Position numbers and translations under genes: made by a program
DNA from: a virus
DNA length: 23,992 nucleotides
Strand: one strand, 5' to 3'
Virus record (IMG/VR): IMGVR_UViG_3300027889_000012
Location: 1 to 23,992 of that record
Notes under the pieces: generated by a model
Told to the model about the DNA's origin: nothing
Database searches by the model: none
What the model saw: only the letters and a program-made list of their open reading frames with translations
Shown here: positions 11,670 to 19,072 of the stretch, in pieces
Position numbering within the stretch: position 1 is the first letter of the stretch
Layout: the number at the start of each line of letters is the position of its first letter

Positions 11670-12421
11670 GCCACCTTCCCTACCGCCCCGAGCACGTCAA
11701 CGACGCCAGCGCCAACAGCGAAGAACTGACAAACGAGGAACTAGGCGCATTCGTGCGGCTACAGCGCGCCTTGTGGCGGGCGGGCGGCTACCTCCCCGAC
11801 GATCAGAAAAAACTCGCCAGGTACGCCCGCGCGGGCAGCAGATGGGGAATTATCGCGCCGGCAGTCATGGGCAAACTCAACGCTATCGGCGGCAAAGTCT
11901 CATGCCCAACGATTCTCATGACTATTTTCCTTGTCGAACAGCGCCGCGCCAAAGCCGCAAAAGCTGCCGCGTACAGGTATGGCAAAGCTGACCCCTCTCT
12001 GACTTCGCGTAAGCCATTGGACTCGTTGGAGTCGAACATTACCGGAGCAACAACCGAGCACGTTCTTGCGCCCTCCAATCAAAATCAAAACAAGAATCTT
12101 GAATCTAAGAGTCTTAGTGTGAGCGGCGACGCTGCAAGGAGTCTGGCAGATAGATTTTACGAGCAAAGCACAGGCTTTCTCATAAAGCGCGTGGGAATAC
12201 GCGGCCTCGCAGCCCGATCCCAAATCGCCAAATGGCTCGCCGCCCTAGACGGGAACGAATCGGACCTGCAAGCGATTATGGATGCAGCCGGCGCGGAAAA
12301 CCTCCAAGGCGCCCGACTGATAGCCGTCATCGATCAGCGCGTGGGGAACCGCAAGAGCGAACGAAAGCAAGGGCCTCCCCTTCCCTTTCCCCCGAATCTT
12401 GTGATAAACACCGGCAAATGA
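11666..12421 (+). CDS. DUF1376-like (YdaU-type) replication-region protein
   Basis: 251 residues from ATG 11666, overlapping the previous stop by four bases. The N-terminal 75 residues match the DUF1376 pattern (ELGAFVRLQRALWRAGGYLP, DDQKKLARYARAG, then the tryptophan of SRWG), a domain found in YdaU-type replication initiation proteins of phages. Next is a low-complexity linker (Asn/Gln/Ser), and a C-terminal helical region (ARSQIAKWLAALDGNESDL, ARLIAVIDQRVGNRKSERKQ). Replication initiation is inferred from family and position in the early region. Confidence 0.8.
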   Translation: MSHLPYRPEHVNDASANSEELTNEELGAFVRLQRALWRAGGYLPDDQKKLARYARAGSRWGIIAPAVMGKLNAIGGKVSCPTILMTIFLVEQRRAKAAKAAAYRYGKADPSLTSRKPLDSLESNITGATTEHVLAPSNQNQNKNLESKSLSVSGDAARSLADRFYEQSTGFLIKRVGIRGLAARSQIAKWLAALDGNESDLQAIMDAAGAENLQGARLIAVIDQRVGNRKSERKQGPPLPFPPNLVINTGK

Positions 12422-12621
12422 TCGGAAAATACGCCAGCGCCCTCCCCTACACAGACGCGGAACGAGACCGCGACGAAGCCTTGCGTCATAAGGCCCAAGA
12501 TATTATCCACAATCGGCGTAAAGCGCTTAAAACCTCGCAAAACTACAATGTTCCCGGCGATAAAGCGTCGAAGGCGAGAGATTTGAGGACAGTCGGCGAA
12601 CGAGAGGCTCTTGACGAATAA
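12418..12621 (+). CDS. Small charged hypothetical protein
   Basis: 67 residues from ATG 12418 (ATGA overlap with the DUF1376 gene). Helical and highly charged: YTDAERDRDEALRHKAQDII, then HNRRKALKTSQNYNVPGD. Last gene of the rightward early block, 55 bases before a hairpin terminator candidate. No family recognised. Overlap supports coupling to the replication protein. Confidence 0.6.
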   Translation: MIGKYASALPYTDAERDRDEALRHKAQDIIHNRRKALKTSQNYNVPGDKASKARDLRTVGEREALDE

Positions 12622-12675
12622 GGCGCGAAGGGCAATGATCGCAGTTGTTCGTGGTAATAAGCCCCCAGCTTGCTG

Positions 12676-12708
12676 AAACGGCCGTCCGGGCAACCGCGCG
12701 GCCGTTTT
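12676..12708 (+). terminator. Hairpin terminator candidate between early and late genes
   Basis: AAACGGCCG (12676-12684) pairs perfectly with CGGCCGTTT (12699-12707) across a 14-base loop and the stem ends in TTTT (12705-12708). A GC-rich stem followed by a short T run is the rho-independent pattern, although the T run is short and is followed by GG. Confidence 0.5.
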
Positions 12709-12714
12709 GGTGTT

Positions 12715-12730
12715 TGGCAAAAATGTGGCA
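12715..12730 (+). promoter_or_regulatory. Sigma-54-like promoter candidate before the late operon
   Basis: TGGCA (12715-12719) and TGGCA (12726-12730) place GG and GC exactly 12 bases apart (12716-12717 and 12728-12729), the spacing of sigma-54 promoters (TGGCAC N5 TTGC). The match is partial and the predicted start would fall at the ATG (12743). A competing sigma-70 candidate is TTGACG at 12611-12616 with AATGAT at 12634-12639. Confidence 0.2.
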
Positions 12731-12742
12731 AAATGAGTCGCT

Positions 12743-13330
12743 ATGAGTCAGGACGCCCTTGCACCGGCAGAGATTGAACCGCTCAATGCGCGGCAGCTTG
12801 CCTTTGCGCGCGAATTGGGCGTGGCTATCGCCAAGGGAGGGCGTGACGACGAACTGATGGCCGCATATGAAGCGGCCGGCTATGCTCCAAATCGCGGCAA
12901 TGCGCGCCGGCTCGCGGCCGATCCGCGGGTGAAGCGCATCGCCGATGAAGCGTGCAAGGAGGCATTGCGCCTCGCAGGGTTGCACATCGGGTATTTGCAG
13001 GCGAAGGCGTTGGAAATCCTCCATCTTTCGCCTATGGTCATCGTGCGAGCGATCAACAAATGCCTGAACGAGGAAGGCCAGTTGCGTAACGACCTGACCG
13101 AAGCGGAGCGCGCGGAACTCGACGCCGCAACTTGGCCTCTGTCCAAGGTGAAAGTCGGCGACCTCAGTATTGAAATCGCTGATAAGAAATCACTTTTGGA
13201 AATGCTTGGGAAGCAACTCGGCCACGGCAAAGACGATCCCGCGAACGTCAACGTGGACGTGACGCTCGAACAGATGATCGCCGCGAGCTATCAGGTGCGA
13301 GAAGAACAGCCGGTCAAGGAGCCCGCGTGA
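12743..13330 (+). CDS. Terminase small subunit-like protein
   Basis: 195 residues. The N-terminal region has the small-terminase style LNARQLAFARELG (14-26), AAYEAAGYAPNRGNARRLAA (40-59), then PRVKRIADEACKEA. This HTH-containing repeat pattern (GYAPNRGNARRLAADPRV) matches Terminase_2-like small subunits, which bind the packaging site on concatemeric DNA. Its place directly upstream of the large subunit supports this. The stop overlaps the next GTG (GTGA). I see no strong ribosome site at ATG 12743. Confidence 0.8.
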   Translation: MSQDALAPAEIEPLNARQLAFARELGVAIAKGGRDDELMAAYEAAGYAPNRGNARRLAADPRVKRIADEACKEALRLAGLHIGYLQAKALEILHLSPMVIVRAINKCLNEEGQLRNDLTEAERAELDAATWPLSKVKVGDLSIEIADKKSLLEMLGKQLGHGKDDPANVNVDVTLEQMIAASYQVREEQPVKEPA

Positions 13331-13431
13331 TTGTGCGGCCCAGCGCAGACGAGGAAGCCGCCGGCCCTGAATGGGCGATCATTATTGCCCTCTCCCTGGC
13401 AATAATCGTTGTCCTGTTGTGGCGTACATGA
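13327..13431 (+). CDS. Tiny single-pass membrane protein between terminase genes
   Basis: 34 residues from GTG 13327: a charged head (MIVRPSADEEAAGPEW) followed by one hydrophobic span at 14-31 (AIIIALSLAIIVVLL) and a short WRT tail. GTGA overlap upstream and ATGA overlap downstream (13428) argue that it is translated as part of a coupled chain. Function unknown. Confidence 0.6.
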   Translation: MIVRPSADEEAAGPEWAIIIALSLAIIVVLLWRT

Positions 13432-14888
13432 GTGTTGCCGCCTCGCGCATAGCGGAGTGGCGCGAGCATCCTGCACAGATGGTGCTCGAACTTTTTGGGA
13501 TTGAGCCCGATCTTTGGCAGAAAGAATTTCTCGAAGCATTTCCCCACAATCAGCGCATGGCGATGCAAGCCTGCAAAGGACCTGGCAAAAGCACGGTCCT
13601 CGCTTGGATCGGCTGGAATTATCTTCTCACCCGATTGCATCCAAAGATCGCCGCAACCTCTATCAGCGCCGCGAACCTTGCAGATGGTCTGTGGACCGAA
13701 ATGGCGAAATGGCAGCAAAAATCGGCGCTGCTTCTGGATCAATTTGTTTGGACCAAAACACGCATCTTCGCGAGACAATCTCCCGAAACATGGTTCATGT
13801 CAGCGCGCGCATTCTCACAAAGCGCAGACGCCAATGCACAAGCGAATACACTTGCGGGCTTTCACTCCGATTATGTTCTATTCCTGATCGATGAATCAGG
13901 ATCGATGCCGCGCGCCGTGATGGTCACTGCGGAAGCTGCGCTTGCCGGCTGCATCGAAGCGCATGTGGTCCAAGCCGGAAATCCCACGTCGCTCGAAGGC
14001 GCGTTGCATCATGCAGCTACAGCAGCGCGTCGGCTGTGGTTCATCGTCGAAATCACTGGCGACCCTGACGATGCAAAGCGCTCGCCGCGTATTCCGGTCG
14101 AGTATGCGAAGGAGCAAATAGAACAATACGGCCGCGATAATCCATGGGTGATCGTCAATATTTTCGGCCGCTTTCCGCCGTCGTCTTTGAATGCGTTGAT
14201 TGGTCCCGACGAAGTGAACGCGGCGATGAAGCGTAACTATCGCGAAATGGAAATAGGCGCTGCGCCGCGTGTCATGGGCATTGACGTGGCGCGGTTTGGC
14301 GATGACGCAAGCGTTATCTTTCGGCGTCAAGGAATCCAGTGCTGGCCGATCCTCAAATACCGCAACATCGATTCGACGCAAGGCGCAGGTACGACCGCGC
14401 GGCAGTGGGACGACTGGGAAGCCGACGCAGCGTTCATCGACAACACCGGCGGATTTGGTTCGGGTTGGATCGACCAGCTAAGTCAACTTGGCAAAAGTCC
14501 TATCGGCGTAGGATTTGCCAATGAGGCGCACAATAAATCGCGCTACTGCAACAAACGCGCGGAAATGTACTTCGAGGCGTGCGAGTGGATCAAACGGGGC
14601 GGGGCTCTGCCACACAGTCCGGAACTTCTTGCCGCGCTCACGCAAACGACGTACACGTTCAAGGGCGACAGGTTCTTGCTTGAGGACAAAGACCAGGTCA
14701 AGATCAAGATCGGCTACTCGCCTGACGAAGCGGACGCTTTCGTTCTGACCTTCGCGGAGCCGGTCACGCTCAACAAAGCTCGGCCGGCAAGACGCATTCA
14801 ACCTGTTTACGAACCCTTCAAAGACCTTGACAGAATCATCGAACGTTCTAACGCTGTTGGGGATTACAATCCGTATCGCGGAGAATGA
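13428..14888 (+). CDS. Terminase large subunit (packaging ATPase/nuclease)
   Basis: 486 residues from ATG 13428. ATPase: Walker A CKGPGKST (49-56), Walker B YVLFLIDES with D155-E156, coupling region NPTSLEGALHH. Nuclease (RNase H-like): D286 in GIDVARFGDD, D338 in FIDNTGG and D437 in DEADAFVL, the three acidic positions expected for headful or specific cleavage. The Walker A lacks the usual first Gly but retains GKST. It powers DNA translocation into the procapsid and cuts the concatemer. Neighbours are the small subunit upstream and the portal gene further right. The open frame extends upstream to 13371, but ATG 13428 with ATGA overlap is preferred. Confidence 0.95.
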   Translation: MSVAASRIAEWREHPAQMVLELFGIEPDLWQKEFLEAFPHNQRMAMQACKGPGKSTVLAWIGWNYLLTRLHPKIAATSISAANLADGLWTEMAKWQQKSALLLDQFVWTKTRIFARQSPETWFMSARAFSQSADANAQANTLAGFHSDYVLFLIDESGSMPRAVMVTAEAALAGCIEAHVVQAGNPTSLEGALHHAATAARRLWFIVEITGDPDDAKRSPRIPVEYAKEQIEQYGRDNPWVIVNIFGRFPPSSLNALIGPDEVNAAMKRNYREMEIGAAPRVMGIDVARFGDDASVIFRRQGIQCWPILKYRNIDSTQGAGTTARQWDDWEADAAFIDNTGGFGSGWIDQLSQLGKSPIGVGFANEAHNKSRYCNKRAEMYFEACEWIKRGGALPHSPELLAALTQTTYTFKGDRFLLEDKDQVKIKIGYSPDEADAFVLTFAEPVTLNKARPARRIQPVYEPFKDLDRIIERSNAVGDYNPYRGE

Positions 14889-15085
14889 CCATGCCGATTG
14901 GGCTGCTGTTCTGGATGTTGATGATTCTATGGCTGATCTTCGGCGGCGTTTGGTGGCGCAATGGAGCCGGTTGGGCCTACGGTTGGGGCGGCAACATGCT
15001 GTTGCTGTTCGTGCTGCTGTTCCTACTTGGGTGGCACGACTTCGGCTTTATCCTGCAGGGCGGTGCAGGTAGTCCCTTTCGATGA
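14885..15085 (+). CDS. Two-span membrane protein
   Basis: 66 residues from ATG 14885 (ATGA overlap with terminase; ATG 14891 also possible). Two hydrophobic spans at about residues 4-21 (PIGLLFWMLMILWLIFGG) and 37-55 (NMLLLFVLLFLLGWHDF). The shape is that of a small holin-like or other phage membrane protein, though there is no lysis enzyme beside it, so I leave function open. Confidence 0.65.
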   Translation: MTMPIGLLFWMLMILWLIFGGVWWRNGAGWAYGWGGNMLLLFVLLFLLGWHDFGFILQGGAGSPFR

Positions 15086-15227
15086 GTCGGACTATCGCGG
15101 CGAATGCGGTATGATCGCGGGACATCAGCGGGACTTGTGCGACCAGTACCAGCGCGACCACGAAAGCGAAATACGGCCTATTCCGCCTGACCGCATGGAA
15201 ACGCCGTCGATTTGTAGGGGATGCTGA
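15063..15227 (+). CDS. Small hypothetical protein with Cys pairs
   Basis: 54 residues from GTG 15063 (alternative ATG 15111). Content: VVPFDESDYRGECGMIAGH, DLCDQYQRDHESEIRP, and a C-terminal CRGC, so four Cys residues with a terminal pair could bind metal. It overlaps the membrane-protein gene by 23 bases in another frame, which lowers confidence in the GTG start. No family recognised. Confidence 0.5.
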   Translation: MQVVPFDESDYRGECGMIAGHQRDLCDQYQRDHESEIRPIPPDRMETPSICRGC

Positions 15228-15476
15228 ATGGACGAACGTGAACGATGCTTAGCGTGGGGCGTCTATATTAGCGCCGCGCTTTACGATGGCGGCGTGTTTG
15301 CCGCAGGTCTTGTAACGCACAATCCGGTCGCTTGGAAACTCGCGATAGCAACAGCGGGCATCGCCTATATCAGCTACGCGGGGCAGATCATGGGGATGCC
15401 GCGGCGAATCGCAATGGCGGTTGTCGTACTGAATTTTGTCCTCGGCGCGTGCGCCGGTATCGCACTCATACCCTGA
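15228..15476 (+). CDS. Three-span membrane protein
   Basis: 82 residues starting directly after the previous stop. Hydrophobic segments at about 10-28, 35-52 (WKLAIATAGIAYISYAGQ) and 60-81 (RIAMAVVVLNFVLGACAGIA). Holin-like topology is possible but not specific. Lies between terminase and portal, an unusual place for a lysis gene. Function unknown. Confidence 0.65.
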   Translation: MDERERCLAWGVYISAALYDGGVFAAGLVTHNPVAWKLAIATAGIAYISYAGQIMGMPRRIAMAVVVLNFVLGACAGIALIP

Positions 15477-15485
15477 GAGGCCAGC

Positions 15486-15713
15486 ATGAGTTTCCTCGGA
15501 GGCGCACCATCCATTGGCGCACCACCTGCGCCGCCACCCCCGCCGCCGAATCCGCCGACGTTTGCAAACTCACAAGCTGTCGGAACTGCGGCATCACAAG
15601 CCGCGGCAGCGGCGGCCGGCGGCGGTTTTGACAACACGATCAAGTCGGGCAGTCAGCAGGGAGCCCCTGCGCCTTCGACCGCGAAAAAGTCTTTGCTCGG
15701 GGGAACGAACTAA
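15486..15713 (+). CDS. Proline/alanine-rich phage structural-type protein
   Basis: 75 residues beginning MSFLGGAPSIGAPPAPPPPP, with an Ala-rich middle, a Gly-rich TIKSGSQQ segment and a C-terminus KKSLLGGTN. Short proteins of this shape (Pro-rich N-terminus, KKSLLG/KKTLLG end) commonly lie directly upstream of podovirus portal genes, as a small virion or assembly protein. A GAGAGG ribosome site precedes ATG 15486. Disordered by composition; function inferred from position only. Confidence 0.7.
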   Translation: MSFLGGAPSIGAPPAPPPPPPNPPTFANSQAVGTAASQAAAAAAGGGFDNTIKSGSQQGAPAPSTAKKSLLGGTN

Positions 15714-15988
15714 TGCCGCTCGATATCTACGATATTCGCGACAAGTGCGAAGTGCTGCACGCGAATGAGATTGCGGCTGGCGAAGCACAATGCCACGCGG
15801 ATAACATCGACTATCTCCCGTCGCTCGAACCGGGCGGTCCTGTGATTCAGCTGGCGACGTTCGTTGCGGCGCTCAAAGCCCGATGGGAACGCGCGTGCGC
15901 GACGGCGCGAGCGATCAAGGCGATGCAGGCCGGTTATTGCAGCGTGTCGCCGGTTGGGTCGGCGCCGACTAGTGACGCGAGGCATTGA
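15713..15988 (+). CDS. Hypothetical protein
   Basis: 91 residues from ATG 15713 (TAATG overlap with the previous stop). Content: DIYDIRDKCEVLHANEIAAG, then IQLATFVAALKARWERACAT, mostly helical. No family recognised. Ends one base before the GTG of the next membrane protein. Confidence 0.6.
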   Translation: MPLDIYDIRDKCEVLHANEIAAGEAQCHADNIDYLPSLEPGGPVIQLATFVAALKARWERACATARAIKAMQAGYCSVSPVGSAPTSDARH

Positions 15989-16096
15989 GTGACTGAGGAA
16001 ACACTTCAATACGTAATTCTCGGCCTCATATTTGGCATAGGCATTTTTGGCATCGCTCTGTTTGCATGGGTGCAATATAAAAATGCTCGCACCTAA
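15989..16096 (+). CDS. Tiny single-pass membrane protein overlapping the portal gene
   Basis: 35 residues from GTG 15989, one Gly/Ile-rich hydrophobic span at 7-28 (QYVILGLIFGIGIFGIALFA) and a short basic tail. Its end overlaps the portal start (16083) by 14 bases. Similar in shape to the 34-residue protein between the terminase genes. Function unknown. Confidence 0.55.
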   Translation: MTEETLQYVILGLIFGIGIFGIALFAWVQYKNART

Positions 16097-17912
16097 CAAC
16101 GTCGCACCCTACGAACTCATGTCGCCGACGCTGCTTGCGCAGCAGCCAATCGACGCGCCGAAACGCGACGAACGCAACGACAAGAACTGGTCGGTTTATT
16201 TCACGTATCTGGAATCGCGGATTGGCTCGCTTCGATCATGGCGATGGTCGTGGTGGGCGTATTGGGCTGTGCTCGCGGCGTTTTTCATGGCGCGGCGTTA
16301 TATTTTCCTAGTAGTCGCAAATAAAATGTGGAGAGGAAGCCCTATCAACAATGCGATCATGGATACGACTGCGCAAAAGTCGGTTGGCACTTGTTCTGCC
16401 GGCATGTGGAACGGCCTCACGCCGTCGTCGCGCCCGTGGTTCGACATGGGCATCGCGCTACCGTGGATAACACTCGATCCGGACGGAAAAGCGTGGCTCG
16501 AAGATACCGGCCAGCGCGTCAAAACTGTGCTATCGCAATCCAATTTCTACACGACTATGCACCAAGCTTTTCAGGATTTGACCGTGTTTGGCACTGCACC
16601 AATCCTGATTTACGAGGATGTGGAAGATGTGGCGCGGTTCTATCTCCCATGTGCGGGCGAATATTATTTGGCGAATGGCGGGCGATTGGCTATCAATACG
16701 ATGGCGCGAGAATTTACGCTCAACGTGCAACAGATTGTGGATATGTTCCAAATCAAGAACTGCCCCGCTGAAATCGTCACACATTGGCAGAACGGCGGAA
16801 CGAATCTAGATCGCGAATACATTGTTGGGCACTTGATCGAGCCAAACTTTGCGCTTGACGGTCGCGGCGCAAGGACAGGTGAAAAAATACGATTGGTCCC
16901 GGAAGGCTTCGCTTGGCGCGAGATTTTCTGGCTCAAGGGCACCAAGACTGCGCGACCGTTAAGCGTGAAGGGATTCCGTATTCAGCCGTTCGCCGCGTTA
17001 CGCTGTTATTTGGTTGCCAATGACGCTTATGGCCGGTCGTTCTGCATGGACGCGCTCGGCGACAACAAGCAGGTCCAGACCGAAACGCTGCGCAAGGGTG
17101 AATTTTTGGAGAAGGGCGTGCGTCCGCCGATGGGCGCCGACCCGGAGCTTAAGAACGAGCCGGCTTCCACTATGCCGTCGATGATTACCTATACGAACAC
17201 GTCGGGCGGCAAGAAAGGCTTTTGGCCGCTGTTCGAAGTTAATCCGGCGTGGCTCACTGCAATCACGGCGGATATCGCCCAAGTGAATGCTCGGATCGAA
17301 AAATGCTTATTCGTAGATACGTTTATGGCAATCACGCGGATGGCTGGCGTACAGCCGCGCAATGAACTGGAACTGACGAAACGCGACCTTGAACGTTTGC
17401 AGGAATTGGGACCTGTCGTTGACCTGATAGAAAAAGAACTCGATGTTATCATAATGAGGGTCTTGGATATTCTCGAACGTCGCCGCATGTTGTTGCCGAA
17501 ACCAAAATCTCTTGCGGGTATTCCATTGAAAATTACTTATGTCTCCATCATGCGAATGGCACAGCGTTCGTCTGAATACGTGGGTATGAAAGATTTTCTG
17601 ACCACAATGGGTGGTCTATCAAGTGCGGCTAAAGCCGCAGGCGTTCCAGACCCGCTGCGGACCGTCAATCTTGATAAGACCACCACGAAACTCGCCGATG
17701 TTACGAACTTTCCTCCGGAATTGCTGTTCACCCCGCAGGAAGTCGCGGCGCACGATCAGGTTCGAGCCAAGGCGATGCAGGCGCAGCAAGGACCACAACA
17801 GGCGATGGCCGCGGTCGATGCCGCTAAGACGTTGGCGGAGACGCCGATGGGCGGGAATACGGCTCTGAGTGCGATCACGGGGCAAGGTGGTGGTGGAGCG
17901 CCCGCGCCATGA
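16083..17912 (+). CDS. Portal / head-to-tail connector protein (podovirus type)
   Basis: 609 residues from ATG 16083. The sequence pattern matches the Head-tail_con family: WWAYWAVLAAFFMARRYIF (61-79), NAIMDTTAQKSVGTCSAG, then GLTPSSRPWFDMGI, and further GRSFCMDALGD, ETLRKGEFLEKGVRPP, the alpha-helical crown and a C-terminus ending in Gly-rich GQGGGGAPAP. The WWAYW segment is hydrophobic but is a family feature, not a membrane span. The protein forms the dodecameric vertex through which DNA is packaged and is the connector for a short tail. The frame is open upstream to GTG 16047, giving 12 extra residues of low quality. Confidence 0.92.
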   Translation: MLAPNNVAPYELMSPTLLAQQPIDAPKRDERNDKNWSVYFTYLESRIGSLRSWRWSWWAYWAVLAAFFMARRYIFLVVANKMWRGSPINNAIMDTTAQKSVGTCSAGMWNGLTPSSRPWFDMGIALPWITLDPDGKAWLEDTGQRVKTVLSQSNFYTTMHQAFQDLTVFGTAPILIYEDVEDVARFYLPCAGEYYLANGGRLAINTMAREFTLNVQQIVDMFQIKNCPAEIVTHWQNGGTNLDREYIVGHLIEPNFALDGRGARTGEKIRLVPEGFAWREIFWLKGTKTARPLSVKGFRIQPFAALRCYLVANDAYGRSFCMDALGDNKQVQTETLRKGEFLEKGVRPPMGADPELKNEPASTMPSMITYTNTSGGKKGFWPLFEVNPAWLTAITADIAQVNARIEKCLFVDTFMAITRMAGVQPRNELELTKRDLERLQELGPVVDLIEKELDVIIMRVLDILERRRMLLPKPKSLAGIPLKITYVSIMRMAQRSSEYVGMKDFLTTMGGLSSAAKAAGVPDPLRTVNLDKTTTKLADVTNFPPELLFTPQEVAAHDQVRAKAMQAQQGPQQAMAAVDAAKTLAETPMGGNTALSAITGQGGGGAPAP

Positions 17913-18103
17913 GCGTTAAGATCGTTGGATATGCAAAAGGCGACGTGCGCGAATTGGTGCCAAAGCATCAGAACGGCGAAGGCGTCTGCGATTGGCGGGG
18001 TTGTTCTAGCCCTGCGGTTTATACAACGCTCATGGGGCTTACCTTTTGCCTACATCACTTTTCAGAGTATTATTTTGCCGATGATGGTGGGGACCACGAA
18101 TGA
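17909..18103 (+). CDS. Small zinc-type hypothetical protein
   Basis: 64 residues from ATG 17909 (ATGA overlap with the portal stop). KIVGYAKGDVRELVPKHQNG then CDWRGCSSPAVYTT and LTFCLHHFSEYY, giving two C-x4-C and CxHH sets that could coordinate zinc. Short C4/H-rich proteins like this occur after phage portal genes without known role. Ends overlapping the next ATG. Confidence 0.6.
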   Translation: MSVKIVGYAKGDVRELVPKHQNGEGVCDWRGCSSPAVYTTLMGLTFCLHHFSEYYFADDGGDHE

Positions 18104-18357
18104 CCGAACTCGCCGCCCACGAACCGTCGCGCACCAAGGCGAAAAAGAACCCCGACGATTGGCTTACGCGCAAGGAAGCCGTCGTTTATCTCGAAAGCAT
18201 CGGGTGTCCTATTAGCAAGCGCGCGCTTGAAAAAAGGGCTTCAAACAACAATGCGGGTCGCGGTCCAGCCTTCACGCGCGTCGGATGGCGAACAGTCAAA
18301 TATCAACGGCGCGATCTCGACGCCTGGGCGTACAAGGAGACGACGCGATGTGGGTAG
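18100..18357 (+). CDS. Excisionase-like/HTH DNA-binding protein within the structural operon
   Basis: 85 residues from ATG 18100 (ATGA overlap). WLTRKEAVVYLESIGCPISK (21-40) is a helix-turn-helix of the AlpA/excisionase (winged, HTH_17) type, and the second half (FTRVGWRTVKYQRRDLDAW) has the wing and RDLDAW ending common in the family. Such proteins normally regulate or assist recombination. Here it is located between portal and scaffold genes, which suggests it is a late-acting regulator or was acquired from elsewhere. Role unproven. Confidence 0.72.
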   Translation: MTELAAHEPSRTKAKKNPDDWLTRKEAVVYLESIGCPISKRALEKRASNNNAGRGPAFTRVGWRTVKYQRRDLDAWAYKETTRCG

Positions 18358-18521
18358 AACTCAATCAGAGCGAGTGTCACTACATCGTGACGACGCTTGA
18401 GGATTCACTGTACGGCTGCGTGTTTCAACAAACGCGCGACGATATCCGCTCTCTCATCGAAAAGATTCAACCGGGAATTCTTAGCAAGGAGTATGCGCAA
18501 TGTGGCTCAACATCGGCATAG
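18348..18521 (+). CDS. Small hypothetical protein
   Basis: 57 residues from ATG 18348, overlapping the end of the HTH gene by 10 bases. Content: MWVELNQSECHYIVTTLEDS then CVFQQTRDDIRSLIEKIQPG. A helical, acidic peptide ending in AQCGSTSA. The downstream gene starts inside its end (18500). No family recognised. Confidence 0.55.
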   Translation: MWVELNQSECHYIVTTLEDSLYGCVFQQTRDDIRSLIEKIQPGILSKEYAQCGSTSA

Positions 18522-18622
18522 GGTTTGTTTGTTTCTGCGTGGGCTATTACTTGGGCGGGCAGCGGTTGCGCGAGTTGCGTAAAGAACTTCACGACAAACT
18601 CGGCTATGGATATCTCGTGTGA
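18500..18622 (+). CDS. Tiny single-pass membrane protein
   Basis: 40 residues from ATG 18500 with AAGGAG 8 bases upstream. One hydrophobic span at 2-18 (WLNIGIGFVCFCVGYYL) followed by a basic helix (GGQRLRELRKELHDKL). N-in or signal-anchor topology possible. The strong ribosome site supports expression. Stop overlaps the next GTG. Confidence 0.62.
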   Translation: MWLNIGIGFVCFCVGYYLGGQRLRELRKELHDKLGYGYLV

Positions 18623-18867
18623 TCCGCGTTCTTTGGTGTGTGTGGAACGCACCCCATGCGGGCTGCGGCGATCTTCTTTGGGTGTCCGACCTTTACGATT
18701 ACGCGACGGGGTTTCTCGGGCTCGGCGTCATGGCACTCTACGTTGTTCTGATCGCGGTCGATGAATGGCGCAAAGGGATTCGAGAGTATGGCTATGCTGC
18801 ACTGGTCGCGTGTACTTTGGTGCTGATCGTTTTGGTTGCGGGCTTCTTGCTGCCGACGATTGAGTGA
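18619..18867 (+). CDS. Two-span membrane protein
   Basis: 82 residues from GTG 18619 (GTGA overlap). Spans at about residues 30-47 (FLGLGVMALYVVLIAV) and 58-79 (GYAALVACTLVLIVLVAGFL), with a charged connecting loop (DEWRKGIREY). This is the last gene before the 205-base gap and is holin-like in shape, but no lysis genes are beside it. Function unknown. Confidence 0.65.
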   Translation: MIRVLWCVWNAPHAGCGDLLWVSDLYDYATGFLGLGVMALYVVLIAVDEWRKGIREYGYAALVACTLVLIVLVAGFLLPTIE

Positions 18868-19072
18868 TTGGATCATGAGAGGATAGCGCGGCTCGCGCTC
18901 ATCACGGTCAACCATCGGCATCAGGTGACCGAACCGGAATCCCTGCCAATCCGTGACCCCGACAAATCGTTCCACAGGCTCATACTACATTCTATTGCCC
19001 TATATTGCCCGGTGTTCTCCTAGTTTCCTTTGCAACCTCGCCACGATTCAAACATCGTGACACGAATGAGGC
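18868..19072. other. Non-coding gap inside the late region
   Basis: 205 bases with no convincing gene on the plus strand. Visible: AGCGCG GCT CGCGCT inverted repeat near 18884-18898; a degenerate module A-like stretch (GGTGACCGA at 18924 with GTGACCC at 18953); a direct repeat TATTGCCC (18993-19000 and 19003-19010); and a hairpin CACGAT/ATCGTG (19042-19059) close to the ATG at 19073. It may hold a promoter for the scaffold/capsid genes. A minus-strand open frame here could be a remnant, but has no promoter or ribosome site I trust. Confidence 0.45.

Noticed and set aside
16083-16330. Membrane span in the portal protein (WWAYW segment)
   Set aside because: The hydrophobic aromatic segment corresponds to a conserved part of head-to-tail connector proteins, not a membrane anchor.
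18604-18975. Minus-strand 123-residue frame opposite the last membrane protein and gap
   Set aside because: It runs antisense to a good coupled gene and has no ribosome site; kept only as a possible remnant in the gap.
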